A DNA stretch of 64,000 bases from the NCBI RefSeq assembly GCF_964340395.1, contig NC_135571.1:7655453-7719452 (forward strand), written 5' to 3'. This stretch comes from Glandiceps talaboti. Its lineage: Eukaryota; Hemichordata; Enteropneusta; Spengelidae. The notes below the pieces were generated by a model. The model worked only from the letters and a program-made list of their open reading frames with translations, was not told the origin of the DNA and did no database searches. Both the position numbers and the translations under genes were made by a program. Positions 18,895-32,200 of this stretch are shown piece after piece. How positions within the stretch are numbered: the stretch's first letter is position 1; each line of letters starts with the position of its first letter.

Positions 18895-19205
18895 TAAAAA
18901 TTCATCAATTCTGATTGGTTTAACCATTTTTGCATCAACCAATCAGGTATTTGTACTTAAATATGAAACAAATGTGGTGACACTGTCATCAATTTTCATT
19001 GGTTTAACCATCTGTGCATCATGCATCAACCAATCAGAAAGTCCTGACTGGTACATGCACACAAATATGTAAATATTATGCTGACACTGTCATCAATTTT
19101 CATTGGTTTAACCATCTGTGCATCATGCATCAACCAATCAGACAAAGCTGATTGGTGTATGCACAGAAATACAAATTAAATGTCTGTGCATCAACCAATC
19201 AGAAA
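18895..19205. repeat. Tandem hairpin units with inverted CCAAT boxes
   Basis: Three to four units of about 100 bp: tcatcaattttcattggttt, then aaccatctgtgcatca, then caaccaatcaga. Each unit is itself an inverted repeat (attggttt against aaccaat). Open frames across it are repeat-derived. Confidence 0.8.
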
Positions 19206-19321
19206 ACACAAACTGCTACATGATATGTACAGGAATACATAACAAATGTGTTGCAATTTACAACTACTGTCTCTATGGCATTCACTTTACAAGTTTGATT
19301 TTGTTCTATTCCTAGTCTGTA

Positions 19322-19375
19322 AGGGCGCCCTCACACATCAGCCAACCCTTTTCACAAGAAAAAGAGCAGGTCGGT
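19322..19375. repeat. Dispersed repeat fragment (gggcgccctcacacatc)
   Basis: The words gggcgccctcacacatc and caacccttttca, then gagcaggtc or gagcagggt, recur at 53703-53760. A two-copy match over about 50 bp suggests a fragment of an interspersed element. Confidence 0.6.
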
Positions 19376-19907
19376 GAGAACGAAAGGACATGACAGATTT
19401 TACAGTCTATAAAATTGAACGCACCTCAAAATAAAACTTCGAGACATTTGATTTTCGATTTACAGGCAAATTAGCCGATGGGGCACACTCAACCTTAAAA
19501 CAAGCAAGAATCATAAAATAACATCACCAGGTTTTTTTTAACGTGCATCATTCTGAGACTCAAACATTACATATTTATATCTACATCTTTTTTGATTACA
19601 TCTGTATTTTGTATACTATTGTGAATATAATTTCTGAAGCTCAGTTACTAATCTATATTTTTACATTAGGTACCATCAATTACATTCTTTGTTTGCTGTT
19701 CGTGTGTGGGTAGGTTTGTCGGTAGATTTTTGTTTGCTCAAAATTTCCACGGACGGCCGTGTGTCATACTATTGTAAATGGAAAGACCGTTCAAAGATCT
19801 TCAGAATAACAACACATATTTCTAAATAGTTGTTTAAGACAATCCAACTTTGGATTTCGACAATTCTTTTCACCAGTCTAGTAGATTTAGGTACAAACAG
19901 AATATGA

Positions 19908-20270
19908 ATCAACAGAAAAGTGAATTTTACAAGACATGCTAGCATTGTATGCTTTTCTGTGTTCGGTTTTTTCCTCTGTCTGTCTAGTAGGTTTTGGGTA
20001 AATTCAAGGACGGCAAACAAAGGTAATACCCCATGGGACACACAGACAGGAAGAACAGCGCCCTCGCAGGCAGTCATACAAAGGACAATTGATGGAGCCT
20101 TAGATACATCCATCTTAGAAAAATCCACAAAAGATATTGCAACACACCAAAGAACGAAAGAAAAAACACACCTTGGTAAAAATCTTAGTATCTCGAGACA
20201 TTCAATTCATGTAAAAAAGATACCAAAATGGAAAGAAAATAAAGGTCTGGATGGAATACTGGCTATTGAA
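19908..20270 (+). CDS. Weak candidate exon, hydrophobic N-terminal segment
   Basis: Open frame of about 120 codons, from after a stop at 19905 to a consensus donor gtaagc at 20271. It lacks an ATG near its start, so it would need an upstream exon. The translation has a hydrophobic run (IVCFSVFGFFLCL) followed by a basic, Ser/Thr-rich stretch, resembling the anchor and stem of a type II membrane protein. No family is recognised, and the opposite strand is also open over much of it. It may be chance. Confidence 0.15.
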
Positions 20271-20339
20271 GTAAGCCTGCAACCCCTACTTTTTCTTAGT
20301 GGATCGAGCTTTACATTGTCTCTGGTGAGACCAAAGTAA

Positions 20340-22800
20340 GAATGGGGGAGTCAGGTTAAGTACGATACCAAACAGGAATTGGACATACAGTGTGTTTATA
20401 ATCATACAAGACAACTTAATCCTAATCTCTGTAATCCTGTGATTAAATCTGAATTCAAAGCAAATATCTAGGTAATTTTGATGGTTGCATTATTATCAGA
20501 ACATGAATTATTTTTCAACAGCTTTAATATTGTAATTACATCCATATATTTAGCAAATTTAAAACTAAAAGAGAATGCTAGCTTTATTACCGAGTCACTA
20601 TCATAGGTAGACCCAATCTAGAAATTGTGCAGCCATCTTCCAAATTTCAAACTAGTAGACCTTTGCAGTGAACAGCGCCCCCTAGTGGTAATGTTGGTGG
20701 AAGTGGCGTAATTTCATTATGTAGATTATCAGTAAATAATATTTCATGTTATTTGTATTGCCATTTTGGTTTTCAATGGAAGTGTCAGATTACTTGATGT
20801 TATTTCAAGATGTTGTCACAAGGGGGCGCTAGACTAGAAAAGGTCCGTTCAGTTCCTCACAGTACATAGTGGGCTTCCAAGCATGCCTTCAAAACATCCT
20901 TTGTATCTCTTGTTCTAAACAATTGAAAGAGATACAACAATTCTACTATTCCACGTCAGAAATCCTGCATGCAATTTTCAGAAAATTTGAAACGTTCATG
21001 CCCAACATGTTACGATTGAATGAAAAAGTAGAATCAGGAAGCTTGTTTCTAAAAATGAATCTGTTAAAATCCACACCTCCATGACTAACTGACTCACCCT
21101 CGAAGGCATCTACTGGCTTATTAGCAGTCAAACTATATTGTAATCTCTTTGGCAATTCAAAATGGACAGATTCAAAAAGTTTTGTGTAAACATCAGTAAG
21201 ACATATATATACAACATTAAAAATTCCAGCATGCCTTCACGAAAAGAATATTATCTAAAAGTCAACATTACCACAAGAACTTAGTATTTTCTTGGAATAA
21301 ATATTATTATACTTCTGCCAAATCAGCATTTTTGACAACTGACTGTCGACTAAATTCAAAGTGCAATTGGCTGTGAACGATGTTCTAACATCGCAAGGTG
21401 ATTTCTTTGTAATTACTTGAAAAAGTGTTTTGTACAACATGGCGTTCTCATTTCAGAGGATCTTTGATTTCATCAGCAGATAAAACATCTTGTTCTCAGC
21501 AGATAAAACATCTTGTTCCCGTAAATCGTTCATGTAACTGCCATTAAAAGAATTCCGTTTTTCTGTTCCGAGCATGCCCATATCTATATACACTAAGCAT
21601 ACCCAGAAAACGTCAACACTGAACATGCCAAGAATGAAGCTACATCAACACTGAGCATGCCCAGAAAGCAACACATTGTAATACGAGTACATTACTGATT
21701 ACACTCAGACTTTGCCACTGGGGGCGCTCTCTTCCATCTGCTCTTACAAGACTCTGGACTGATATCACAGCAACATATCCAAGATATAAAAATGATACAT
21801 TTTGGGAAGAGTCATTACTGAGATGGTCACCCAGTACGTCTCACGAAGTAGAAGCTACAGTAGCTGATCATCAAATTACTCTTCTGGGGCGGGCAGAAGT
21901 GAGCCCCCTAGTGGCAGAATCTGGGTAATAAGGACGAGAAATACCCAATCTGTATGCAATCTTCGAATGCTCATTATTGATCCAAACAACTAAGAAAATC
22001 AAGGTATATACTAATAAAATAACTACATTCGTTTCATTACTCCAATATTTCTTGAAACTAATTAATATAAAATGATTCTCCTGTATATACCTTGTCATTC
22101 ATCTTCTTTCTTTTTTTTCTTTTTTTTTCAGGTTTATTTAAAATAATCTGGTAAATGCACTCTTGTAGTCTAAAGAAAGAGGGTCTACGTGGCCACAATT
22201 CTTCAGGTTCCTGTCATGTTTCGTGGGTTTTATCTCAATCTCTGAAATCAGTGTAGCTTTTGAAAGTCGAATATCTAATGAATGCATCCTGTTGAAATCA
22301 GTGTATGGTTTGAAAGTCGAATATCTAATGAACGCATCCCTGTTGGCTATCATGTTATCATACTTACAGTATTATTTCATTACGTAACAAATACGTAAGA
22401 AATTTGACGATAATTGTGTCCATACTAATGCAAATAATTACTAGTCTATTTGTTTACTATAATAGTACCTTGTGACGTCACATGTGAGTGCAAGTGTGGC
22501 ATATTCGAATGACTGCAGTGTCCCTTGCGGCCTAAAGTGCAATGGAAAATGCAGCAAACAAGAGTGTAAATACCGTATCAACACTGACATCCATGCATCA
22601 CAGGGTTATAATACTATGTTTATCGAAGTCAACAAAATCCGTTAAAAAAATTCAACTGTTCATGTGACTTGGTGTACGAGGAACGATCCAGTGCTGAGAT
22701 ACTGATATGCAGCGTTTTTGGTATCGCTCTGTAATGCTAATACCAATAGTATGCACCTGGAATGATCCAAGTATTCACTGGTACACATGTAAAAAAGATT
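20340..22800. other. Intergenic; one 52-bp tandem duplication
   Basis: No gene recognised. Two tandem copies of a segment containing gaaagtcgaatatctaatga lie at about 22237-22338, and a diverged relative of the 6128 foldback at 22490-22585. Confidence 0.5.
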
Positions 22801-22804
22801 CAGT

Positions 22805-23080
22805 AGTGAGCCCTCTAAGTCAATTTGATGCGCCACTGATGCACACTATTTCTACTGACGCACCAAAATTTGGTGCTCCCCTACCTCTGACTGTGTGGGG
22901 ACCAGTGTGTCCTCTAAGCCAATTTGTTGCGCCAATGATACACGCAATTTCTAGTGATGCACCGAAATTAGTGTTCCCCTATCTCTTACTATGTAGTGAC
23001 TCACAAGAAATGCCAGTTTTTCTGATTTTGACTAAGAACAAAATTTGGCTATCATTAGAGGGTGCCCTATTCAGTACTGA
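22805..23080. mobile_element. Family D element: 99-bp repeats with TAGAGGGYGCCC end
   Basis: Two diverged 99-bp units (gccctctaagtcaatttga, then caccaaaatttggtg), then a unique end (tgactcacaagaaatgcca...ggctatcattagagggtgccc). The same units and the same end occur at 41809-42547, so this is a second copy of one element. Confidence 0.8.
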
Positions 23081-23397
23081 CGTTATATTTACTGATCAAA
23101 GTGTTCCAAATATTTAACGTAGTAAGTTTTGAAGAACTGATAATGAAATATATGTTTCTGGCTTCAAAAAATAGAAAACGGTTCTTCTAGTTATCACTTT
23201 CTTTAAAAGTATACATTTAAATCAAGTAGTGTCGCCTGAATGAAGTAGTTTTGCTTTACTCAGTGTGACGAAAAGACCACGCAGACCAAATTTCTGAAAA
23301 CTTTCATCTTTCTCCAAACAAATATCCTAGTCTTGTAATTAGTATCTGCAATTTTTAAATTATTCTTAAAAAAACAAACTGTTTTGTACCGTGCTTG

Positions 23398-26247
23398 CTA
23401 TTCACATGCAAGCTTGCTATCAAAGCTACTGAGAGCAATGCCAAAGGCTTGCAGTGCACACATGGGGTAGTTGAAATCCATGGTGAAAACGTCTTCAGCC
23501 ACACGACCGAACTGCATCACGATGTAATCGACTAAAAACAAATAAAAACAAAATAGTTTACAGTCACGCGCCGAGAATCTCTACAGTAAAATGACAAAAC
23601 TAAGATTCTGTGAACACAAGTATTTTTGCTCTAAACATATTTAGCCTACTAAGTATTGTCTTTTCAATATTTGAAACAATATTTTTTATCATTACAGCTA
23701 AAATGCTGTAGGCTTGGTGTTTCACTCATGGGTGATTACATTTTTTGACACAAAGATAGACATATTTCAACTCTAGAATTTTATTGCTATGGGTATCATG
23801 TACATATGGTCAATCCATGCGAATTGCATTCGTCTTTCCAATCCGCATGGATTCCAGGCTAATAATGATCAAATGACTATTTATTGTAATGTTACTTAGA
23901 TGTTTAAAAAAAGAGGAGCCTTACCATCGTTGTCGTGAACTATCTGGAAATTCTTGACAGATGCCTGAGTGACACGGCCATGGAAATTTAAGACATATGA
24001 TTGTGTATCTAAGGCACAAAACAAACAAAATAATTATTAGGATTATCAATAATTCTAGACAATAAAATCTTCTTTTCGTGAAGAAGTAGACTCCCCTGAT
24101 AACATATTTACACTAAGTATTCATGAATAGATGTATTTTATCTACACGGAAAAGTACTGTCTCCTTTTCTGTTTTCCTTATACAGCTGATCGTCCATCCT
24201 TGAGGCACCCCCCCCCCCCACCCCCCGCCAATCACAAAAAAACAACAAAAACAACAAAAATAGCAAATACCGATTACGACTGTCATACAGAATCTTACTA
24301 AATTTGATGGCGATGAATATACTTTAAATATATTACATGGAGTTCTGTTGTCCACTGATTCATTACAATTCAAGATTGCAAAACACATAAGTTAATTTGC
24401 ATAACAATGTGGTATATTGTTATACACTATTGTTATGTAAATTTTGTACAGCTTTATAATTATTTTCGAGGGTAGAGAACACTAGTAAACATACCATCAT
24501 TCCAGACGGGTGTTTTATTGTGTAATTCCAATAAGTTTTCCATTGATTTCTTTTTCCACCTTTCTATTAATGCTTCATGTTCCTGAAAATGTCAGAAAAC
24601 AATCGGAATTTTTTAGAAGACATGCATTGACATTAACACTATACTGGGATGTAGTTTTACAACCCATAACACCAAAGTAAAGCATTTTCTGTGTGTACTA
24701 CAATCTTTTATAGCATCCATATCAAGTACAACCCATAACACCAAAGTAAAGCATTTTCTGTATGTACCACAATCGTTTATAGCATCCATACAACCCATAA
24801 CACCAAAGTAAAGCATTTTCTGTGTGTGCTACAATAATTTATAGCATCCATATCAAGTGTAAAAGTATGTTGTTTCATTTGCTAATTGACAACATTAGAA
24901 AGGTCACATGCTAGGCTTGTAAACAAACCAATTGAAACGGTATATTTTTACACTTGATATGAATGCTATAAATGAGTGTAACACATACAGAAGTGCTTTA
25001 CTTCAGTGTTACTGGTTGTATCGAAGTATTTTCACTTGAGTAAACAGCTTTTAAACTCAGTGTGTGCCCCTTTAAGCCTTCATTTTATTGAATCTGTGTG
25101 TCCTCATATGAAACTGTAAAAGGCTGCAAAGTGGGAACCAGAATATGTCATGTTGAGCAAGGGAAGATTATTTTTACACAGTTAGTGGGATTAGTTGTGT
25201 ATTAAAAAGGGCTCAAGCTGAGTTTATATGTTTTTGGGATGTATTTTTTTCAGCATATCAAAAGGTACTCACAGTGTAATTTCTACTTACTGAAGCATAC
25301 TTAACCATCACTTGCAATCAACTGAACTCAAACATGGTATTAAGATATATAAGCTTACGAATGATCCAATGATGTAATTTAGTATACAAATAAAAAAATG
25401 TAGAGGAACTCCCTACTATGTAATCAACAGTTCTAGCAATGTCAGAATACAAATTGTAATGTCATAGAAGGCAGACATTGATATAAACATTGTACTTGAA
25501 TAGTTTAACCTCAGTTTTTTGTTAATATTTTCACTTGAGTAAAAAGGTGCTACATTCAAATTGTCTCACTTTTAACGTAAACTACTTACATTGCGGGGTG
25601 AGACAGCAACTCTCTCATGGTCTAAATTCATACCAGGAATAACAACTGTCATTTTACGTGGTCCTTTGAATCCTAACACGTTTGTTTCCTGTACAAAAGA
25701 TATACAATAAAACACTTGTTATAAAATATTACCAATTGTTAGAAAATGTGTCAGTGTTTATAGCATACACGCGCCAGGTTCAACAAAAAGTATGGAATAT
25801 ATACTTTGTTTGTTCTATGCCACGACAACATGTGTGTATGTAATGACAACACATGTCTATGTCATTGGTACTGCCAATACCGAAAACATTATTACATACC
25901 TGCATGCAAATAATATGCAAATGAGGACAGTCAGATGAACTCCCAGCTGTACTGAATACTACAAACAGTGCAGACTATCTCATTGAAATGGCTCTGTTGT
26001 TATTAGATCAAATCTTTATCAGTTTGAATTTCTAGTAAGTGAGGATAGAAGATAAACTTACATAAATGACAGCTGCTAATTCAGTTCTAATATTGGAACC
26101 ATCAGATAATGCCCCTGGTTTGCCTGGATTGATACCACTATCATATATGGTGAACTGGGTTCCTAGGAAATTGGACCTGAAAATGACAACAAAGAAAATT
26201 GATTCTAATGATTCAAATGTCTTTGTATAGGTTACTGAGTTAATTTG

Positions 26248-26294
<47 letters not shown>

Positions 26295-29200
26295 CATGTA
26301 AATAGGGATGCGAAAATGGCAACTATGACTTCATTAAAATGATTCAAATGTCTTTGCATAAGTTACTGAGAGGTAATCTGAGGGAAGCGTATGGGATATA
26401 TGTGCATGTGCATGCTTATGTGAGTGTGTGCATGTGCATGTGTGTATATGTGTGGGTGGGTGTGCCTGTGTCTGTGTGCGCAAATAAATACTGTTGAAAA
26501 ATGAATTACACATACCTTAGTTTTCCAGAAAAGCTTTCACCAGACCTGGATAAATCTGTGGCATCAGTTGACATCAAATAGTTTGCAGTTTTACACTTCT
26601 TACGTTTTCTACCAGCAAGTAAAAATAACTGCAAAAGACAGAAATATGTTTTCAAAAAATACGAAGGAGTATTGCTCTATGTCATTATGAACATTGAGTG
26701 TGTGATTCAGAACTTTTTTTTAATGTGGTCTACTGTCGCTGTGGACGTAGAATATTGGGGAGCACTGCATAGTCTCGAGCGACACCGACAAGACAGTAAC
26801 ATTTCACCTTCTAAGGTTGACATGCTATGTCAAAGACACCATTTGCTGGCGACGTGGTAGCGATGATGTAATCGGCATCCCCTGTTTTACACTGTCAGGG
26901 TATAAGCACTCAGGATTCATGAATATTCAGTGTACAACCTGAATACATTATTTCTGCTGATTCCCATGATGCAATAGCCTATAGCAAAGTTACCCAATTC
27001 AATGCTTCTCTGAAATCACAAGTAATTGTAGGTGATGAAAAATCATCAAATGACTCTCCAGTACAAACAGTTCATGAAAATTTGTTGGAGTGGCAGTCCC
27101 CGTTTTGGATAGACCAGCAATGTTGTTGAACACAAACAGATGAAGGCAACCTACCTTTTTTCCATCATCCCTTTCCATATGTAGATAATATGTTGGGAAC
27201 ATTCCACGGTCCATTCCCTTTTTATCCCTAGTAATTCTGCATTTAATGGTAACTCCCTGTGGAGCTGGTTTTGCGACAAACATTTCAGGGTCATCCACTT
27301 CAAGTAAATTATTTGCAGCACCACTTCCGCCACCAACATCAGATGGAGATTCCTATATAAACAATAGCAATACTGGAATTAAAGATGCAGTTGTTGCAAC
27401 TGGGACGTTTTCTTGAAACAATTTTGTGAGATACAATGATTTACTCATAACATTGTGTGCAATGAGAAGATGTACTGAATCATGCATAAATACATTTATG
27501 TGGAAGTACACATACTGTAAACCTGGAAATTTTCGCTTAAGACTTATGTTCACTTATTTCACTAGAAAATAAAAACACAAAAATATGTAGCTACTAAAAT
27601 GCCTTCTTGTACATGAACACAATGTACCAGTCTGGTAATTAGTAAAAATAAGTAGTGACTAAAATACCTTCTTGTACATGAACACAATGTACCAGTCTGG
27701 TAATTAGTAAAAATAAGTAGTGACTAAAATGCCTTCTTGTACATGAACACAATGTACCAGTCTGGTAATTAGTAAAAATAAGTAGTGACTAAAATACCTT
27801 CTTGTACATGAACACAATGTACCAGTCTGATAATTAGTAAAAATAAGTAGTGACTAAAATACCTTCTTGTACATGAACACAATGTACCAGTCTGGTAATT
27901 AGTAAAAATAAGTAGTGACTAAAATGCCTTCTTGTACATAAACACAATGTACCAGTCTGGTAATTAGTAAAAATAAGTAGTGACTAAAATGCCTCCTTGT
28001 ACATGAACACAATGTACCAGTCTGGTAATTAGTGACTAAAATGCCTTCTTGTACATAAACACAATGTACCAGTCTGGTAAATAGTCAAAATTAGTCTTTG
28101 AGAACTAGCTGATGACTATAAAATCGCAAAATTTTCTAGTAGCGAAAATATCTAGGTTTACAGTAGTACGGTGCAATATATCATCAAATCAACTGATTTT
28201 GGGGTCCGCACCCAAAAATAACAAGAACAGGATTTCATACGGCAAAGTTTGGAAAGATTTGAATAACTTTGATTTTAAGGTATAGATTGGCTGCTACTTT
28301 GTACTTCTACTGACTATAAATGAGCAAGTCAAACTTACTCCTTTATATTTTCTCTGTTGTTGTGTTGTCATGGCCTGTGGTACAGTAGGAGGTGCTGTAA
28401 CTGCAGTGTATGAGGGTGGAGGGGCAACACCAATAGGGACTGAACCTGTGGGTATCATATCTTCGTCATTATCATCATGATGATCTGCCATTGTTGGTAT
28501 ACCCCTTGCAGCTAAAATTCTCTCTGTTTCTGTAAACACATAAATATACAATAAAATCATCTATTACGTAGCCTGTTTACAACACTGGCTGAACAACAAA
28601 AGCCATTATCAGAAGTTCAAATTTACATAGTTATATGTATACCATCACACTTCATGTATTGAGTATGTATAGAGGGGTCAATGGTAACTCTTGTGTTCAT
28701 CGAAGTTGTATATGATCATTTACACAATGACTTCATTTGAATAATGAGTCTGACTAGTTGTGTTCATTTACATAATGACTTCATTTGAATAATGATAATC
28801 TGACTAGTTGTGTTCATTTACACAATGACTTCATTTGAATAATGAGTCTGACTAGTTGTGTTCATTTACATAATGACTTCATTTGAATAATGATAATCTG
28901 ACTAGTTGCGTTCATTTACACAATGACTTCATTTGAATAATGAGTCTGACTAGTTGTGTTCATTTACATAATGACTTCATTTGAATAATGAGTCTGACTA
29001 GTTGTGTTCATTTACATAATGACTTCATTTGAATAATCATGTCTGACATCCCACTGCTACTGACAGCTTACTTGGCGGATATTATGACATTGTAAAAAAA
29101 AGTTGATGTAGTTAACGCTACAAGCTGAGATGCAGACAGTTATAGGAGTCTTTCAGTTGGTCAAATATTTGACTATTTTGTCTGTTTCATCAATGGAAAA

Positions 29201-32200
29201 CTTTTTTTTATATTTGATGCAGTAGCATTAATTGCAAAATGTACCATATTACAATCATATGTGCACAGCGTTATTACAACATGTCACAGGTTACAGTTGC
29301 AAAACTGTAAATGCTACACTTTTAGGACAGCAGGGTTGAATGAGTACAGTTTCATGCTACAATTTGTCTAAATGAAAATGAACTAACATGCCAACAAAAC
29401 ATTCGTGCCAATGTGTCTGTGTCTAGTGGCAGTTCGTTTAATTGGTTGATTTCATTCAGACTAAAGTAGCATGAAATTGCCAACTTGCTATCTTAAAAGT
29501 GTAGCATTTACAGTTTATTGATTTCTGCATGTGTGTATTAAATAGTGCCAGTGAACAGTAACCTTCAATGTGCTATATATACATTGATGTGCTCTTTGCA
29601 GTTGTTTGAATCTAAGTCTGTAGATAAACTATCACCAACTCTTACCTGTGGTTGTTCTGATAGTTGGTTCATCATCGTCTGGGGACATACTTCCACCAAC
29701 TGTTAAAACTTGTACAGTGGTACTGCGGTCAGAATGAACTGATGATGCTGGTCCATCGTAAGCTATACGAAACAAAGCATGGAAAAAGTAGACAAAATAC
29801 ATTATAAAATATTGTATTTCATGGCAGCAGGTTCAACAACAAAGATACGTGTATTTCAATCAGTAAATATGGTAAATCACGTCACTTCTATCTGAATAGT
29901 ATACTTGTGAACACTTATTGCCAAGCTATGAGGGCACTAGAAGATTGACCCTAACCTGAGGGCTGTTATGTAGCTACTATTTACTACTCTAGGCTACAAG
30001 CATACAGATGCAAAAGTCTTGGTGTTGGATTAACAAAGCTTAAAAGTGAATACACTTCAAAAAACAAAGACATTTTCATAAACTTTGGGTCCTGGAAAGC
30101 CATTTCATGACTTTCACATCACCTATATTACGTGTGATTTCAGATAAGCATCAGTTTGATCTTTTGCCTCATTTGGGAATTTTTGCTACATTGCCGCTTT
30201 GAAGTCAACAGAAATACATATGTAACAGGTGAACAATCAATATTCATGACTCTCAAGTGCTTACTACCTTCAGTGAGAGCCCTGTGAATATTCACTGTCC
30301 ATCCCACTCCATATCGATTTCATTGCATGTAATATACAAACTTACGTATGTGATGTGAAATCATGAAGTCACTCTCCAGTAGCCAGAGTTTATGAAAATG
30401 CTTTCATTTCATGGAGTGACATTTCTTGTTAAGACAGTGAGATGATGACAAGCCTCTCGTTTAACTCACAGCTGACAAATAAATGGTGTGTGTACTCACT
30501 GTATTTTTCGATGTCAGCACCATGGTAAACATCTTTACTGTTGTGTTCCATCAACGGACGGGATTCTTCTTGTCGGTTTCGACGTGATTTACCACCTGAA
30601 CTGACACGTCCTTCTTCATTAGCCATCACCATGCCTGGTGTCATTCGTTTCTCTCTCTGTTTCTTCTCTAATAAGGCACGCTGTTTATCAAGTTTCTGTT
30701 GGCGTAAACTGGTGGGTGAACTTGAGCCCTCATTGTCGATGACACTCCCAGGAGGAGTCGAAGTCCAGCCACTTTGTTGTGAGCTGGACCTGTTACTGTA
30801 GAGTAAAGAAAACATATGTAGTTCTATTAATATTATTCACATGTATAAATAAGTCAACTTACGTACATTGTAAAATCATGAAATGACTCAAATTGTAACT
30901 ATAGATACGTTTCTGTAAAGGACATATCAACTGCTCTCCAGGGTTACTTTGATTTCACTGTTATATATCAATGTCGTGTGTGTATGTGTGTGTACATGTA
31001 TGTGTGTGTGTGTTTATGTATGTGTATGTACATTTGTATGTATGTATGTATGTATGTATGTATGTATGTATGTATGTATGTATGTATGTGTGTGTGTGTA
31101 TGTATGTATGTATGTATGTATGTATGTATGTATGTATGTATGTATGTATGTATGTATGTATGTATGTATGTATCATGTATGCATGTATGTACAACATGTA
31201 TATATATGTATGTGTTCTAAAATTCAACAAGATAACAATTTACAAATTCATTTTCAAAAATGACTCAAATATATAAAAAAAAATGTCTTAAATGACTCAA
31301 ACATTTACATAAAACATGTTTATACTATTTCATATATGTGTATTCCCGACACATACACATACATGTACATGTAATGGTACAGGCAACAAATATATGAGTA
31401 TCGCTACATGTAGTTCATAGAGATCACTAACAGAATGCACTAGTCTACACTAAATGCCTCAGGTGTTAACACTAAACATTTACGTACATGCAATAACTCA
31501 CAGACATTAAGGAACCATGAATAACGCGAAAAAAAACGTTTCCTGTCTAAATTGATAACAGAATAATAATGGCAATATTTTCATCGGGTATTTCACACAT
31601 TCAAAGAATGATTAAAAGTACATTACTGTAGTTCTTATTATTATAGTCACAGTCCATTTATCACTCTAACATACATTTATATAAAATAATTGATTTCATT
31701 TTTAGTGCAGAATTCTGATCTATTCAAATGCTACGATGTAGTAGCTTCGTTGTCATGCCAACATTTCGAAGACAGCAAACTACTGCGTCATCTCATCTTA
31801 ACAGGGAAGGAAAATATAAAGGAGTAAAGTGAAATCAAATATTGCTGCTAAGTCAAAAATTGTTCAGAATGATCCTAAATTGCCATCTACATGTACTGTA
31901 TAGGCATCATTTCTGACTTGTTGGGATGGGAACAATATTACAGTTTTCTTAAAAGTGCCAAAGCTGAGTTTATATGGTCTTTACTCTTGTGAAAATACTT
32001 GCGTAATAACCTTGATAAAACTATTTCAATACAATTTTAATGTTGATGCATGCCTTCTATAACATGATGATTGTCTTCTGGCATTGTTAAAACAGTTGAT
32101 TGCATACATGTAGTAGGAATTTCTGCAACATTTTCGATACATGCATTAAAATTACGTCATTTGATTGTATAAAAATAATATCTTGATACCGGGTTTGAGT

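Noticed and set aside
19769-20128. 119-aa minus-strand frame
   Set aside because: Overlaps the weak plus-strand candidate, has no domain and no clear splice sites.
27600-28090. CRISPR-like array
   Set aside because: Units are contiguous tandem repeats without unique spacers, inside an animal gene intron.
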